This document shows positions 25,465 to 33,348 of a stretch of 64,000 nucleotides of DNA, in pieces (position 1 is the first letter of the stretch; each line of letters begins with the position of its first letter). The DNA lies in NCBI GenBank assembly GCA_019237115.1, contig JAFAHS010000485.1:1-64000 (forward strand). The letters are read 5' to 3'. A program made the position numbers and the translations under genes. This DNA comes from Deltaproteobacteria bacterium. GTDB lineage: Bacteria > Desulfobacterota > Binatia > Binatales > Binataceae. The notes beneath the pieces were generated by a model. The model ran no database searches and was not told where the DNA came from. It saw only the letters and a program-made list of their open reading frames with translations.

Positions 25465-26298
25465 ATGCGGCATGTGCAGGTAGTCGACGACCTCGGGTTT
25501 AAGGTGGAGCTGGAGAGCCCGCCGGGCAGGATTGTTTCGCTGGTGCCCAGCTGGACCGAGACGCTCTTCGCCCTGGGACTCGGTGAGCGGGTCGTCGGAG
25601 CGACGAAATTCTGCGTGGCGCCGGCGGAGCGAGTCGAGTCGCTGAGAAAAGTCGGCGGCACCAAGAATCCCGACCTGCGCACCATCGCCGCACTGGCGCC
25701 CGATCTCATAATTGCGAATGCCGAGGAGAATCGACGCGAAGACGTGGAGCGGATGCGCACACAGAGGTTCCCGGTTCTGGTCACCTATCCGCGCACGGTG
25801 CCGGCCGCGGTCGAGTCGTTGCTCAAGATCGGTCGGCTCGCGGGCTGCGAAGCGGAGGCTGATGCAATGGCGCGCGAGATCACCCGCACCGTCAGCGAAG
25901 TCGAAGCGGATGTGGGCGTGTGGGCCAAGCTACGGCTGCGCGCGTTTTGCCCGATCTGGAAGAAGCCGTGGATGGCGTTCAACGCGGATACCTACGCGCA
26001 CGATGTCCTTCGCATGATGGGATTCAACAACGTGTACGCGGCGGCGGGTGAGCGTTATCCGGCGACCACGCTCGACGAAGCAATCGAACTCCGGCCGGAC
26101 GTGGTGCTCCTGCCGGACGAGCCCTATGAATTCAGCGACAAGGACGTCGACGAACTGCGTACCGTCCTGCCGCCCGGACTCGCACGTCGCGTGCTGACAG
26201 TCAGCGGTCGCGACCTGCACTGGTACGGCGTGCATATGGTGAGCGGCCTGAAGTCGCTGGCCCAACGGTTGGCGAGAGTCCGCGCGGCAGTGCTTTAG
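25465..26298 (+). CDS. BtuF/TroA-fold helical-backbone metal or cobalamin-binding protein, apparently cytosolic
   Basis: 277-residue protein of the periplasmic-binding class III type: RIVSLVPSWTETLFALGLGERVVGATKFCVAP, then KNPDLRTIAALAPDLIIAN and a late DVVLLPDEPYEF. This is the BtuF-like pattern used for cobalamin or ferric-chelate uptake. There is no signal peptide or lipobox: the ATG at 25465 leads straight into the first beta strand, and the upstream frame offers none. No permease or ATPase gene is adjacent. It may be a cytosolic binding protein or rely on transporters elsewhere. Confidence 0.8.
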   Translation: MRHVQVVDDLGFKVELESPPGRIVSLVPSWTETLFALGLGERVVGATKFCVAPAERVESLRKVGGTKNPDLRTIAALAPDLIIANAEENRREDVERMRTQRFPVLVTYPRTVPAAVESLLKIGRLAGCEAEADAMAREITRTVSEVEADVGVWAKLRLRAFCPIWKKPWMAFNADTYAHDVLRMMGFNNVYAAAGERYPATTLDEAIELRPDVVLLPDEPYEFSDKDVDELRTVLPPGLARRVLTVSGRDLHWYGVHMVSGLKSLAQRLARVRAAVL

Positions 26299-26404
26299 GG
26301 GCAGGTCGAGAACCCGACCGCAGCGCAATTTGCGCGCATCTGACAAACCCACTAAATCAAATTCCTAACAGTCGCCCAGGCCTTCGCTCGCAGGAGACAT
26401 CACG

Positions 26405-27610
26405 ATGCCACAAACGCCGCTGGACGGAATCAAGGTGCTCGATCTGACCAAGCTCGCGCCGGGCCCCTTTTGTACGATGATTCTCGGCGACCTCGGCGCC
26501 GACGTGGTCAAGATCGAGGAACCGGGTCCCCCGACCGGGCGGCGCGCCGAGCAAGCCGGCAAGGCGGGCACCGAAGGTCCCGGCGCGGCGTTCAGCGGTT
26601 CGCCGTTCAACGCGCTCAATCGCAACAAGAAATCCATCGGGCTCAACCTGAAGAGCGGACCGGGCAAGGAGGTGTTTCGGCGCATGGTTCAGCGCGCCGA
26701 CGTACTGGTGCAGGAGTATCGACCCGGCGTGGCGGAACGGCTGGGAATCGGCTACGAGCAGCTGTCGTTTCGCAACGACCGATTGATCTACTGCGCCATA
26801 ACCGGCTACGGACAGGACGGTCCCTACCGCAACCTGGTGGGTCACGACCTCAACTACATCGCGACCGCGGGCGTGCTTTCCATCCTCGGACGAGCGGGCC
26901 AGTTGCCGACCATCCCGCACAACCTGATCGCGGACTACGCGGGCGGCGGCATGCACGCTGCGATTGGAATCCTGGCCGCGCTGGTCGCGCGCACCCAGAC
27001 CGGGCGCGGCCAGTATGTCGACATCTCGATGATGGATGGGTCGATGGCGCTTATGGCGCAGTCGTTCGCGAGCTTCTTCGCCAACGGGCTCCTGCCGGCC
27101 CGCGGCGAGACGCCGCTTGACGGGGCGATTCCCAACTACAACGTGTACGAGACCAAAGACGGTAAGATCATCACCATCGGCGCCATCGAACCGTGGTTTT
27201 TTGCGAATCTTTGCCGGGCGCTCGGACGCGAGGACCTGGTCGAGCACGAATACAATTCCGCCAGGCGCGCGGAGATCCACGAATCCTTCAGAGCCATCTT
27301 CCGCACCAGGACGCGCGACGAATGGTTCGAGATTCTGAGCAGGACCGACGTTTGCGTCGGCAAGATGAACACCCTGGACGAAGTTGAGGCCGACCCCCAG
27401 GTTCAAGCGCGCAAAATGATCGTCGAACTGGATACCCCCGAGGGCCGCAAGGTGAAGCAGGTGGGAATTTCCGTGAAACTGTCGGAGACGCCGGGCTCGA
27501 TTCGATCGCTGGCGCCGACCCTCGGACAGCACACCGAGGAACTCATGCACGGACTCGGATACTCGGACGAACAGATCGAAAAGTGGCGGGCTGACGGTTC
27601 GATAAAGTGA
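26405..27610 (+). CDS. CaiB/BaiF-type (class III) CoA-transferase
   Basis: 401-residue CoA-transferase. Features are GIKVLDLTKLAPGPFCTMILGDLGADVVKIEEPG, NRNKKSIGLNLKSGPGKEVF, AITGYGQDGPYRNLVGHDLNYIA and the catalytic Asp candidate in PHNLIADYAGGG. This arrangement is closest to the alpha-methylacyl-CoA racemase/CoA-transferase branch of the family, so racemase activity on branched acyl-CoA is an alternative. The ATG at 26405 has GGAG upstream. It is followed after 19 bases by the disrupted PPOX gene. Confidence 0.9.
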   Translation: MPQTPLDGIKVLDLTKLAPGPFCTMILGDLGADVVKIEEPGPPTGRRAEQAGKAGTEGPGAAFSGSPFNALNRNKKSIGLNLKSGPGKEVFRRMVQRADVLVQEYRPGVAERLGIGYEQLSFRNDRLIYCAITGYGQDGPYRNLVGHDLNYIATAGVLSILGRAGQLPTIPHNLIADYAGGGMHAAIGILAALVARTQTGRGQYVDISMMDGSMALMAQSFASFFANGLLPARGETPLDGAIPNYNVYETKDGKIITIGAIEPWFFANLCRALGREDLVEHEYNSARRAEIHESFRAIFRTRTRDEWFEILSRTDVCVGKMNTLDEVEADPQVQARKMIVELDTPEGRKVKQVGISVKLSETPGSIRSLAPTLGQHTEELMHGLGYSDEQIEKWRADGSIK

Positions 27611-27629
27611 GAGACTGCCGGAGCAGGTC

Positions 27630-28240
27630 ATGAGCAAGCCGATCCAAACCATTTCGGAGTTGCGAGCGATCATTCCCCAGCCGGCCCGGCTGGTCGAAGC
27701 GAAAATTCTCGATCACCTGGACGAGCAGGCCTCGGCATTCCTGGCAGCTTCGCCGTTTCTGCTGCTGTCGACCTCGGGTGCCGACGGACGGTCGATATTT
27801 CGCCGCGCGGCGACGAGCCTGGATTCATACGAATCGAGGACCCGCGGACGATCGTCCTGCCGGAGCGCAACGGCAACAACCTTGCCTTCAGCCTTCAGAA
27901 CATCATCGACAATCCGAACGTCGGAATAATCGCCCTGCTGCCCAACCCCGGGGAAACCCTGCGGGTAAACGGCAAGGCCGTGGTGGTTGCCGATCCGGAC
28001 CTGCTCCAGGAACTGGGCGCGCGGGGCAAACCGGCGATGGTGGCGGTCCGCGTTTCGATCGAACGGGCCTATTTTCAATGTGCGCGAGCGCTGCTGCGCG
28101 CCCGGATCTGGGATCCGGAAACCTGGAGCGCGCCGCGACGCATTTCCTTCGGCAGGATCATCGCCCAGAACATCGGGAACCACGAGGACCTCGAGCAACG
28201 CATCGACGCGATGGTCGATCGCGGTTACAAGACCCTTTGA
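27630..28240 (+). pseudogene. PPOX-class flavin/F420-dependent oxidoreductase-like gene, frameshifted
   Basis: The first frame starts at the ATG at 27630 (MSKPIQTISELRAIIPQPAR) and runs through FLLLSTSGADGRS, the usual early strand of the pyridoxamine-phosphate-oxidase-like fold. At about 27793-27795 the family continuation (DISPRGDEPGFIRIEDPRT, then GNNLAFSLQNIIDNPNVG and ETLRVNGKA) appears in another frame that stays open to 28240. The loss of one base, expected TCGGAT and present TCGAT, explains the switch. The joined product would be about 203 residues, normal for this family. This may be a genuine mutation or a sequencing/assembly error; surrounding genes are intact. Confidence 0.85.
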
Positions 28241-28306
28241 TCGGTTCCCCATCGGCGGACAGCCGCCCGATTGCCCGGGGCCGCGAGCTCCATCTATCAT
28301 TGCGGC

Positions 28307-29629
28307 ATGCCGCAAAGCGAAGCGATGTTCATCCGCGGGCCGCACGATCCGATAGCGATCGAGCGGGCTGAGGGACCCTGGCTCTACACGCGCGACGGCC
28401 GCAAGATCCTCGATGGCGGGGCCGGCGCAGTGGTTGTGAATATCGGACAGGGGCGGGAGGAGATTGCGGAAATCGCCCGCCGGACCATCGCACGCCTCGA
28501 CTACGTTCTGCCGGTGTGGACCTCGCCGGAGCGCGAGCGGCTGGTCGAACGGTTGCTCGGGTGGACACCGGCGGGGATCGACCGGTTCTTCTTCACCAGC
28601 GGCGGGTCGGAAGCGAACGAGGCGGCGTTCAAATTTGCGCTTCTGTATCACAAGGTTCGCGGCAAGACGTCCAAGCACAAAATCATCGGGCGGCAGTTCT
28701 CCTATCACGGCAACACCATCGCAGCCTTGTCAGCAGCCGGCACCGGCCGGCGCGCGGACTATGAGCAGGTCCTCATCGACTGGCCGAAAATTCCGCCCTC
28801 CTACTGTTACCGATGCCCGTGGGGCAAGACCTATCCCGGCTGCGACCTGGACTGCGCGGCGGCGCTGGAGCAAAAAATCCTCGAGCAGGGTGCCGACTCG
28901 ATTGCCGCGTTTATCGCCGAGCCGATGATGGGGTCTTCGGGCGGTGCGGTCCCTCCGGTGAAGGAATATTGGCCGCGGCTTCGAGAGATCTGCTCCAAGT
29001 ACGACGTCCTGCTCATCGCCGATGAAGTGATGACCGGGTTTGGCCGCACGGGCCGGCGCTTTGCGGTCGATCATTGGAACGTGGTTCCGGATATCCTGGT
29101 GGGGGGCAAAGGTCTTACCGGCGGCTATCTGCCGATGGGGGTGTGCGCGGTGCGCGGAGAGCTGGTTGCGGAGGTGGAGCGCAGCAAGGCCGATTTCATG
29201 TTCTACACCTACAGCTCCCATCCGGTGGCGTGCGCGGTCGCCGACGGCGTGCTCGGGATCATGGAGCGCGAGCAGCTCGTCGAACGCTCGGCGCAACTGG
29301 GCGCGCGGCTGGGAGCCCAACTGCGCGAGGAGTTGTCCGGTCATCCGATGGTGGGGGACATTCGGGGTTCGGGACTGTTCTGGGGTATCGAGCTGGTGCA
29401 CGACAAGGCCAACCGGGTGCCGTTTGCGCCCGAGAAGCGAGTCACCAACAAGGTGCTGGCGGCGGCCCTGCGGCGCGGGCTGTTCTTCTACCCGGCCAAC
29501 GGAATGGCGGGGCAGGCCCGCGGTGACGCGATGATGCTCACGCCGCCTTTCATCATCGGCGATGAGGAAATCGACTTCGTAGTGCGTACCGCCCGCGACG
29601 CACTGGAAGACATCCGACCGACTTTGTAG
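28307..29629 (+). CDS. Class III PLP-dependent aminotransferase
   Basis: 440-residue fold-type I aminotransferase of the omega-amino-acid group. PLP-site features are TSGGSEANEAAFK near 98, the aromatic SYHGNT at 132-137, the Asp in LLIADEVMTGFGRTG and the Schiff-base Lys268 in LVGGKGLTGG. A Cys-rich loop (CYRCPWGKTYPGCDLDC, 167-183) is present and may bind a metal. Substrates in the group include beta-alanine, GABA and diamines. The ATG at 28307 is chosen; an upstream in-frame start adds 12 non-conserved residues. It probably shares transcription with the CoA-transferase and PPOX genes. Confidence 0.92.
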   Translation: MPQSEAMFIRGPHDPIAIERAEGPWLYTRDGRKILDGGAGAVVVNIGQGREEIAEIARRTIARLDYVLPVWTSPERERLVERLLGWTPAGIDRFFFTSGGSEANEAAFKFALLYHKVRGKTSKHKIIGRQFSYHGNTIAALSAAGTGRRADYEQVLIDWPKIPPSYCYRCPWGKTYPGCDLDCAAALEQKILEQGADSIAAFIAEPMMGSSGGAVPPVKEYWPRLREICSKYDVLLIADEVMTGFGRTGRRFAVDHWNVVPDILVGGKGLTGGYLPMGVCAVRGELVAEVERSKADFMFYTYSSHPVACAVADGVLGIMEREQLVERSAQLGARLGAQLREELSGHPMVGDIRGSGLFWGIELVHDKANRVPFAPEKRVTNKVLAAALRRGLFFYPANGMAGQARGDAMMLTPPFIIGDEEIDFVVRTARDALEDIRPTL

Positions 29630-29677
29630 GTCCTCAATGCGGGTCCGCCCGCATGGGCCTGAGGGAGTTGCCAAATA

Positions 29678-30550
29678 ATGGCCGATAGCATTATCGGGCC
29701 CACGTCCCACTACTTCTATTCGCAGCGTCTGAAACTTCACTACGTCGACTGGGGGAATCCCACGCGCCCGCTCCTCGTGCTCGTGCATGGGGGCCGCGAC
29801 CACTGCCGCAACTGGGACTGGACCGCGCTCGATTTGCGCGATCACTTCCATATCATCGCCCCCGACCTGCGCGGTCACGGGGACTCGGATTGGGCGGTGG
29901 GCGGAAACTACTCCATGATCGACTACGTGCTCGATCTCACCCAGCTCATGCACGCCGTGACCTCCGAGCCCGCGACCCTCATCGGACACTCCCTGGGCGG
30001 CAACATCGTTCTGCAGTATTCGGGTGTCTATCCGAGCTCGGTCAGGCAGGTCGTCTCCATCGAGGGCATGGGTCCGCCTCCGCACATGATCCAGGAGACC
30101 CCGGCGCACGTTCGCATGGGCAACTGGATCGGACAAATGCAGGATCTCGCCCGCCGCAAGGTCCGCGAGTACTCCTCCATAGAGGAGGCGCTGGGCCGGA
30201 TGCGCGAAGCGAATCCCCATCTGAGCCAGGAGCAGGCGCTGCATCTGACGGTGTGGGGCGTGCGGCGCAACGAGAACGGCACCTACTCCTGGAAATTCGA
30301 CAATTACGTGCACGCAACTTCACCCTACGTGTTCAACACTCGCGACGCGCGCGAGATCTGGGGTCGCATCACCTGTCCCGCGCTGCTGATTCGCGGTGCC
30401 GAATCGTGGGCGGGCGATTGGGTCAAGGATGGGCGGTTCTCGGCATTTCGCAACGCGCAGACCGACACCGTGGAAAAGGCCGGACATTGGGTGCATCACG
30501 ACCAGCTGGGGGCCTTTCTCAAGATCGCACGCCGTTTCCTTGGCCTCTAG
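29678..30550 (+). CDS. Alpha/beta-fold hydrolase
   Basis: 290-residue hydrolase. The oxyanion region is VLVHGGRDHCRNWDW, the nucleophile elbow is GHSLGGN, a likely acid is in a late strand (RGAESWAGD) and the catalytic His is in KAGHWVHHDQ. There is no signal peptide, so it is cytosolic. Such enzymes include epoxide hydrolases, esterases and C-C hydrolases of aromatic degradation; the class cannot be fixed. The ATG at 29678 has GAGGGAG about 8 bases upstream. Confidence 0.9.
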   Translation: MADSIIGPTSHYFYSQRLKLHYVDWGNPTRPLLVLVHGGRDHCRNWDWTALDLRDHFHIIAPDLRGHGDSDWAVGGNYSMIDYVLDLTQLMHAVTSEPATLIGHSLGGNIVLQYSGVYPSSVRQVVSIEGMGPPPHMIQETPAHVRMGNWIGQMQDLARRKVREYSSIEEALGRMREANPHLSQEQALHLTVWGVRRNENGTYSWKFDNYVHATSPYVFNTRDAREIWGRITCPALLIRGAESWAGDWVKDGRFSAFRNAQTDTVEKAGHWVHHDQLGAFLKIARRFLGL

Positions 30551-30583
30551 GATTCACGGCATGACCGATCGTGGAGCGCCAAG

Positions 30584-32614
30584 ATGAGAGCGCCAGGCTT
30601 CGGGTTGCGCACCGACCAACTCGAGTATGTTCAGCTCATCTTGCTGTCGGTGATGGTCGGGGTGCTGGGCGCGTTGGGCAATTTCGGCTTTCGCGCGCTG
30701 ATCGAATTTTTCACCTGGCTGTTTCAACGGGTTGCATGGACCGCGCTGGGAATTGAGCGGGGTGGCTACTACCGCCTGCTGATCCCGCTGATATTGATGA
30801 GCGGCGGGGTTTTGATCATGCTGGTCGACCGGGTGTTCCCGGAAGACGTCCTGGGCTACGGTTTTCCGCAGTTCCTGGAGCAAATCAATCTCGGCAATCC
30901 GCGCATCAAGCGGCGCTGGATGTTCGTCAAGGCGATCGGTGCGTCGCTCTCGCTGGGCTGTGGCGCGTCGGTCGGGCGCGAGGGCCCCATCGCCCAGATC
31001 GGCGGAGCGATCGGCTCCGCGGTTGCGCGGCTGCGCAACTTGAGCCCGGACCGGGTGAAAGTACTGGTCGCGGCCGGAGCGGGAGCAGGCATTGCGACTA
31101 CCTTCAACGCACCAATCGGCGGCCTCATGTTCGCGCAGGAGATCGTGCTGCTGGGCCACACAGAGCTTGCCAATCTTACCCTGCTCATCATCGCGACGAC
31201 CAGCGCGGTGGTCGCCTCACACGCGCTTCAGGCCAGCCACAGCGTCTTCGTGGTCCCGCAGTTTCAGCTGCGCAGCTACTGGGAGATGTTCACGTACGGG
31301 GCTTTGGGCGTGGCGCTCGGGATCATGGGGGCCGCCTTCATCCGGTTCTTTCATTTCACCGCGGGCGCGTTTCGAAAGCTGCAGGCGCCCGGCTGGGCCA
31401 AAATCGAATTGGGACTCGCGCTGGTGGGGGTGATCGCGATCGGTTGGCCGGACAATCTTTCCGACGGGTACCCGGTCATCAACCGCGCGATGGCAGGTGA
31501 GTTTGGCCTGGCGACGCTCGCCGCGTTGACCGTGACAAAATTTGTGGGTTCCAGCATCTCGCTTGGCTCGGGAGTGCCGGGAGGAGTGTTTGGCCCGATT
31601 TTCTTCATCGGGACGATGGCGGGGGGGACCTTTCAACGCCTGTCGGCGATGCTGCTGCCGCACCTGACCGGGCCGCGTGGTTCCTACTCGTTGGTCGGTC
31701 TGGGTGCGTTTCTCGCAGCCACCACCCATGCGCCGCTCACCGCGCTCTTTCTGCTTTTCGAGATGACCCAAGGGTACGACATCGCGCTCCCGGCGATGAT
31801 CGCGACCGTTACCGCTTTGGTAGTCGCCCGTGCGATCGAGAACGAATCGATTGACACCTACCGGTTGGCCCGCGAGGGCAAGACCCTGCAAATCAGCCAG
31901 GAACGTTTGGCGTTGACGCAGATTCCGGTAGGCGCGGTGATGACCAAGGAGGTCGCGCTGGTGCACGAGAACTCGCCGCTGGTCGATCTCCTGCAGGTTG
32001 CGGGCGAGACCTCGCAATCAACGCTGCCAGTGGTTAGCAGCGAAGGCGAACTATCGGGGCTCATCGTCACGCGTGCCTTGCTCGGCGTGCTGGCCGGGGG
32101 GCGCGAGCTAGGCCCGTTGATAAATGCCTACGACATTGCCGAAGCGAATTGCGCCGAGGTTCTGGCCACCGAGAACCTCTACTCGGCAAGCCAGATAATG
32201 GAACACGAGGGCGTCGACGAACTGCCAGTGGTGGAACGCCGCTACGGCGGGAAGTTTCTGGGCCTGGTGACGCGCCAGCACATCGTGCAGGCACTTAATC
32301 GTGTCACCGCGTCGGTCGGTTCGATCGCGGTGCGCGATGAGCCAATCTATTGGGGCAGTGGGTACCGTGTGACCCGGCTGGAGATTCCGCCGTCCGCGGC
32401 GGGCAGGACGATTCGGGAGCTGGATCCACGCGCGCGCTTTTCGGTTACCGTTCTGGCGCTGCGCAGCGTGAAAAATCCCGACGCCGGCTTTACCCCGATA
32501 ACCCCGGACGGAACCTTGAACGCCGGCGATCTGATAATCACCGCCGGCCGTCCCGGCGATATCCGCAAGTTCGAGCGCGAGCTGGAACAGCCCGCCTCGG
32601 CCGCGTCGGGGTGA
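30584..32614 (+). CDS. ClC-family chloride channel/transporter with CBS pair and TrkA-C domain
   Basis: 676-residue membrane protein. The ClC core (about 1-430) carries the gating-glutamate motif GREGP in GCGASVGREGPIAQIG and the anion-site motif GGVFGP in SGVPGGVFGPIFFIG; the first GSGIP-type loop is altered (GYGFPQF). Two CBS domains (about 445-570) follow and probably sense nucleotides. A TrkA-C-like domain (about 590-665, YRVTRLEIPPSAAGRTIREL) is at the C-terminus. It may be a Cl-/H+ antiporter or channel. It converges on the PHP/kinase operon, with only 62 bases between the stop codons. Confidence 0.93.
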   Translation: MRAPGFGLRTDQLEYVQLILLSVMVGVLGALGNFGFRALIEFFTWLFQRVAWTALGIERGGYYRLLIPLILMSGGVLIMLVDRVFPEDVLGYGFPQFLEQINLGNPRIKRRWMFVKAIGASLSLGCGASVGREGPIAQIGGAIGSAVARLRNLSPDRVKVLVAAGAGAGIATTFNAPIGGLMFAQEIVLLGHTELANLTLLIIATTSAVVASHALQASHSVFVVPQFQLRSYWEMFTYGALGVALGIMGAAFIRFFHFTAGAFRKLQAPGWAKIELGLALVGVIAIGWPDNLSDGYPVINRAMAGEFGLATLAALTVTKFVGSSISLGSGVPGGVFGPIFFIGTMAGGTFQRLSAMLLPHLTGPRGSYSLVGLGAFLAATTHAPLTALFLLFEMTQGYDIALPAMIATVTALVVARAIENESIDTYRLAREGKTLQISQERLALTQIPVGAVMTKEVALVHENSPLVDLLQVAGETSQSTLPVVSSEGELSGLIVTRALLGVLAGGRELGPLINAYDIAEANCAEVLATENLYSASQIMEHEGVDELPVVERRYGGKFLGLVTRQHIVQALNRVTASVGSIAVRDEPIYWGSGYRVTRLEIPPSAAGRTIRELDPRARFSVTVLALRSVKNPDAGFTPITPDGTLNAGDLIITAGRPGDIRKFERELEQPASAASG

Positions 32615-32676
32615 GGTTGCGGGCCGCGGTTCAAGTGCGCGAAGGGGCGCGCGCACGATTCCGAAAAACACCTCGT

Positions 32677-33348
32677 TTAGCTGGATCGGTGGGTGCTGTC
32701 CGCGGGGAAGAGGTATGGCTTGGCCCGGCCGGCGCGAAGCTCGCTGCACAGTTCCTCCACCGTCGCGACTGGCCGTTCCAGTTCGGTGGCGCAGGTGAGA
32801 AACCACTTCCCGCTGGCAAAGTGTGCATCGCTGCCACCCACTGCCGTGATTCCGAGCTTGAGAGCGGCATCGGAGGCGTGTTCATTCTCGGCCGCGGAGT
32901 TCTGGCCGTTGAGTACCTCTATAGCCCCCAGTGCCGCGCCGTGGCGCGCGAGCAGCGCATCGAGACGTACCCCGTAACCCGAGTCGCGAAACGGATGGGC
33001 GGGAATGGCGATGCCGCCCTCATGGTGGATTACTTCGATCAGGTGGTCACTTTTGAGCATCCGGCTGGTCAGGTCGAAGCGGCGCATGACTTCGCCGTTG
33101 ATTCCGAACAGAAGCAGGTGTCCCAAATCGGTGTCAGCTTCGATGCCCCGGAACACACGGATTCCGTAACGCTCCGACAATTGCGCGTAGTCGCGCTCGA
33201 TCTCGGGTTCGGTCGGATAGCGGCGATGTTCGGTGAAACAAATCGCCTCCAGGCCGCTCTGATTGCGGGCCGCGAACTCCAGGTATTGTTCCGCCGAGAC
33301 CCGCGAGTCGGCCGATAATTTAGTGTGTACGTGAAGGTCAACGATCAT
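32677..33348 (-). CDS. PHP-domain phosphoesterase-like protein
   Basis: 223-residue PHP-fold protein. Metal-binding features are DLHVHTKLSADS at 4-15, CFTEHRR near 37, EAD in FRGIEADTD, the AHPFRDSG motif and GGSDAHFASG. These make up the multi-metal site of PHP phosphoesterases, typically acting on phosphoester substrates or small nucleotides. Its ATG overlaps the kinase stop by 4 bases (ATGA), so it is the last gene of the FHA/kinase operon. A link to removal or turnover of a signal is speculation. Confidence 0.87.
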   Translation of the reverse strand: MIVDLHVHTKLSADSRVSAEQYLEFAARNQSGLEAICFTEHRRYPTEPEIERDYAQLSERYGIRVFRGIEADTDLGHLLLFGINGEVMRRFDLTSRMLKSDHLIEVIHHEGGIAIPAHPFRDSGYGVRLDALLARHGAALGAIEVLNGQNSAAENEHASDAALKLGITAVGGSDAHFASGKWFLTCATELERPVATVEELCSELRAGRAKPYLFPADSTHRSS

